DNA of 23,286 nt from Tyzzerella sp. UBA1042. Lineage in GTDB: Bacteria > Bacillota > Clostridia > Lachnospirales > Anaerotignaceae. The stretch is taken from contig DCDZ01000026.1 of the NCBI GenBank assembly GCA_002316675.1, positions 512 through 23,797 of the forward strand, read 5' to 3'. The notes under the pieces are model-generated. The model saw only the letters and a program-made list of their open reading frames with translations, did no database searches and had not been told where the DNA came from. This document shows, in pieces, positions 21,528 through 23,286 of the stretch (position 1 is its first letter; the number at the start of each line of letters is the position of its first letter). A program made the translations under genes and the position numbers.

Positions 21528-22304
21528 ATGAAGCGTATATTACTAACCATTGCTTATGATGGCACGAAATTCAGCGGCTGGCAGAAGCAATTGCTGCCGG
21601 AGGTGCGCACGGTGGAGGGAGAGCTGGAAAAAGCCTTAAGGATTCTGTTTCGTTGCCCTGATTTAACTTGCATCGGGGCAAGCAGAACGGATCGGGGAGT
21701 TCATGCCTTGGGACAGCGGGCAACCATAGACGTAGAAACTACCATACCCGTTGAAAGAATCTCCTTGGCCAGCCAAGCTCTGCTTCCGGAGGATATTGTG
21801 GTGGTGAGGGCGGAGGAAGTGCCGGCAACATTTCATCCAAGATACGATTGTGTGAAAAAAACCTATGAATACCGTATCTGGAACGGACAAACGAAAAATC
21901 CAAAGGAGCGTCTGTATTCCACCTTTGTATATAGCGCCCTTGATTTGGAAAAGATGAATATGGCTGCAAAAAATTTTGTTGGTACTCACGATTTTGCGGC
22001 TTTTTGTGCCGCGGGAAGCAGTGTTACCTCTACGGTGCGTACTATTTTTGATTGTTTTGTCAAGCAGGAGAGCCGTGTAATAAAAATCATGGTGACCGGA
22101 GACGGCTTTTTATATAACATGGTGCGCATCCTGGCGGGGACGTTGATTGCTGTGGGGCAGGGGAAGATACCGCCGGAAGAAATACTGCAAATCATAGAAA
22201 GCAAAAAAAGAGAAAATGCAGGCGTCACGGCGGAGCCTCAAGGGTTGACTTTGCAGGAAATTTATTATGATTTTGTAGGAAAAGCTATTGACAGCGCAGG
22301 TTGA
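21528..22304 (+). CDS. truA: tRNA pseudouridine(38-40) synthase TruA
   Basis: TruA converts uridines 38-40 of the tRNA anticodon arm to pseudouridine. The 258-residue protein shows the N-terminal AYDGTKFSGWQKQ and the catalytic Asp (about D55) in GASRTDRGVHALGQ. The later motifs RYDCVKKTYEYRIWN and GDGFLYNMVRILAGTLI are intact. AGGAGGG lies six bases before the ATG. The last bases of the gene hold the consensus promoter for rplM. Confidence 0.94.
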   Translation: MKRILLTIAYDGTKFSGWQKQLLPEVRTVEGELEKALRILFRCPDLTCIGASRTDRGVHALGQRATIDVETTIPVERISLASQALLPEDIVVVRAEEVPATFHPRYDCVKKTYEYRIWNGQTKNPKERLYSTFVYSALDLEKMNMAAKNFVGTHDFAAFCAAGSSVTSTVRTIFDCFVKQESRVIKIMVTGDGFLYNMVRILAGTLIAVGQGKIPPEEILQIIESKKRENAGVTAEPQGLTLQEIYYDFVGKAIDSAG

Positions 22305-22316
22305 ATGCACTATAAT
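22288..22316 (+). promoter_or_regulatory. Consensus promoter for rplM-rpsI inside the end of truA
   Basis: TTGACA (22288-22293) and TATAAT (22311-22316) are exactly 17 bp apart, a perfect sigma-A promoter. The -35 lies within truA codons, and the -10 is 7 bases past its stop. The leader to rplM is about 160 bases. Confidence 0.88.
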
Positions 22317-22411
22317 TAAAAAGCTGTATTTCGATTTTAAGGCCAATTGGCTTTAATATATATGTTTCTCAAGGTGGGATCCAATAAGTTATGTGAAGCG
22401 CATAATGGAGA

Positions 22412-22446
22412 TTGACCGCTTTGTTCCCGCAGAGCGGCAAAGTCAA
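22412..22446 (+). promoter_or_regulatory. Structured leader of rplM, candidate L13 autoregulatory hairpin
   Basis: CCGCTTTG (22416-22423) pairs with CAGAGCGG (22430-22437) with one G-U, and an outer TTGA/TCAA closes the structure. A leader upstream of rplM bound by L13 is known in Firmicutes; I cannot align it by eye to the published model. A further palindrome (GCCAATTGGC) lies near 22343-22352. Confidence 0.45.
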
Positions 22447-22483
22447 CGGATCAAACAAAAAAATGAATAGGGAGGTAGAAACC

Positions 22484-22921
22484 ATGAGAACAACTTACAT
22501 TGCGAAGGAATCTGATGTAGAAAAGAAGTGGTATGTAATTGATGCTACTGATGTGACTTTAGGTCGTATGTCTACAGAGATCGCAAACATTTTAAGAGGA
22601 AAGAATAAGCCTCAGTATGCACCTAACGTAGACATGGGCGACTATGTTATTGTTGTAAATGCAGAAAAGGTGGCTGTAACAGGCAAGAAGCTGGAGCAGA
22701 AGGTGTATCATCATCATTCCGGCTACACAGGCGGTTTGAAAACAACCAGATTAGACAAAATGTTGGAAACACATCCTGAAAGAGTCATTGAACATGCTGT
22801 AAAAGGTATGCTTCCTAAAAATGCTCTGGGAAGAAAGATGTTTGCGAAACTGCATATATATGCAGGTGCTGAACATCCCCACGCAGCACAGAAACCCGAA
22901 AAATTGGAAATTAAATTTTAA
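22484..22921 (+). CDS. rplM: 50S ribosomal protein L13
   Basis: This is a 145-residue large-subunit protein. It shows WYVIDATDVTLGRMSTEIAN, GDYVIVVNAEKVAVTGKK, YHHHSGYTGGLK and the C-terminal HPHAAQKPEKLE of L13. The start at MRTTYIAKESD has GGGAGGT about nine bases upstream; a longer frame from 22412 includes the leader hairpin and is not real. It is followed 18 bases later by rpsI. Confidence 0.96.
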   Translation: MRTTYIAKESDVEKKWYVIDATDVTLGRMSTEIANILRGKNKPQYAPNVDMGDYVIVVNAEKVAVTGKKLEQKVYHHHSGYTGGLKTTRLDKMLETHPERVIEHAVKGMLPKNALGRKMFAKLHIYAGAEHPHAAQKPEKLEIKF

Positions 22922-22939
22922 TAGGAGGAGGAAAGCATA

Positions 22940-23286
22940 ATGGCAGCAGCTAGATATTATGGTACAGGCAGAAGAAAATCTTCCGTAGCTAGAGTATATT
23001 TGATACCCGGCAATGGTAAAATAACAGTAAATAAAAGAAATATTGATGAATATTTTGGTCTTGAAACACTGAAACTGATCGTTCGTCAGCCTTTGGAATT
23101 AACCGAAACCACAGCAAAATTTGATATTTTGGTTAATGTAAAGGGGGGGGGCTTTACAGGTCAGGCAGGTGCAATCAGACACGGTATTTCCAGAGCTTTG
23201 CTTCAGGCGGACGGTGACTACAGACCTTCTTTGAAGAAAGCTGGTTTCTTGACGCGTGACCCTAGAATGAAAGAAAGAAAGAAATA
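22940..23286 (+). CDS. rpsI: 30S ribosomal protein S9, 3' end outside window
   Basis: The frame opens with MAAARYYGTGRRKSSVARV, the universal S9 start, after GGAGGAGGAAAG. It continues through ITVNKRNIDEYFG and VKGGGFTGQAGAIRHGISRA to RDPRMKERKK at the window edge. About 115 of roughly 130 residues are present; only the basic C-terminal tail is cut off. A run of nine G's (23143-23151) encodes the invariant GGG and keeps the frame. Confidence 0.96.
   Translation, partial: MAAARYYGTGRRKSSVARVYLIPGNGKITVNKRNIDEYFGLETLKLIVRQPLELTETTAKFDILVNVKGGGFTGQAGAIRHGISRALLQADGDYRPSLKKAGFLTRDPRMKERKK

Noticed and set aside
1..23286. CRISPR arrays, tRNA or rRNA genes
   Set aside because: No regularly spaced repeats, cloverleaf or rRNA-like stretches were seen on reading both strands.

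Overview
The window looks like a chromosomal stretch from a low-to-mid GC, Gram-positive anaerobe of the class Clostridia. The reasons are the purine-rich ribosome binding sites in front of nearly every gene, several TTG starts, the ecfA1-ecfA2-ecfT-truA-rplM-rpsI gene order, an oxygen-sensitive ThiH-type thiazole pathway, NiaR-type niacin control, and a DUF134/NifX-like pair. Species cannot be fixed from this sequence alone.

Region by region. 1-700: a decayed IS3-family transposase and its right end. 822-6088 (minus strand): an apparent operon encoding an ECF transporter of unknown substrate (S component, two-domain fused ATPase, T component), then a PHP-family phosphoesterase and an RpiR/SIS regulator. 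Its promoter, with a dyad over the -35, lies at 6183-6220. 6280-10254 (minus strand): a terminator, a GNAT/YoaP-like acetyltransferase, a truncated DUF523 gene, an unrecognised coiled-coil protein, a possible 41-residue small gene and an MFS exporter. 10255-10901: a long non-coding stretch ending in a promoter and an unusually hairpin-rich leader. 10902-14483 (plus strand): thiS-thiF-thiG-thiH and a TenI/ThiE-family gene, which together make the thiazole half of thiamine. 14484-14732: a hairpin-rich spacer. 14733-15594 (minus strand): a NifX-like metal-cluster binding protein and a DUF134 regulator with paired direct repeats at its promoter. 15748-16393 (minus strand): a membrane protein and an XRE regulator, overlapping. 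16758-17047: a small exported or membrane peptide behind five half-sites spaced exactly 11 bp apart. 17388-18757 (plus strand): NiaR and a probable niacin S component. 18907-21427: the shared energising module EcfA1-EcfA2-EcfT. 21528-23286: truA, rplM and the start of rpsI.

The shared theme is vitamin and small-molecule supply: one dedicated ECF importer on the left, a thiazole biosynthesis operon in the middle, and on the right the general ECF energy module beside a niacin uptake component and its repressor. The strongest undescribed-looking signals are regulatory: the thi leader without a recognisable TPP aptamer, the 11-bp-phased GTTAC array, the DUF134 direct repeats, and the substrate-orphan ECF-PHP-RpiR operon.
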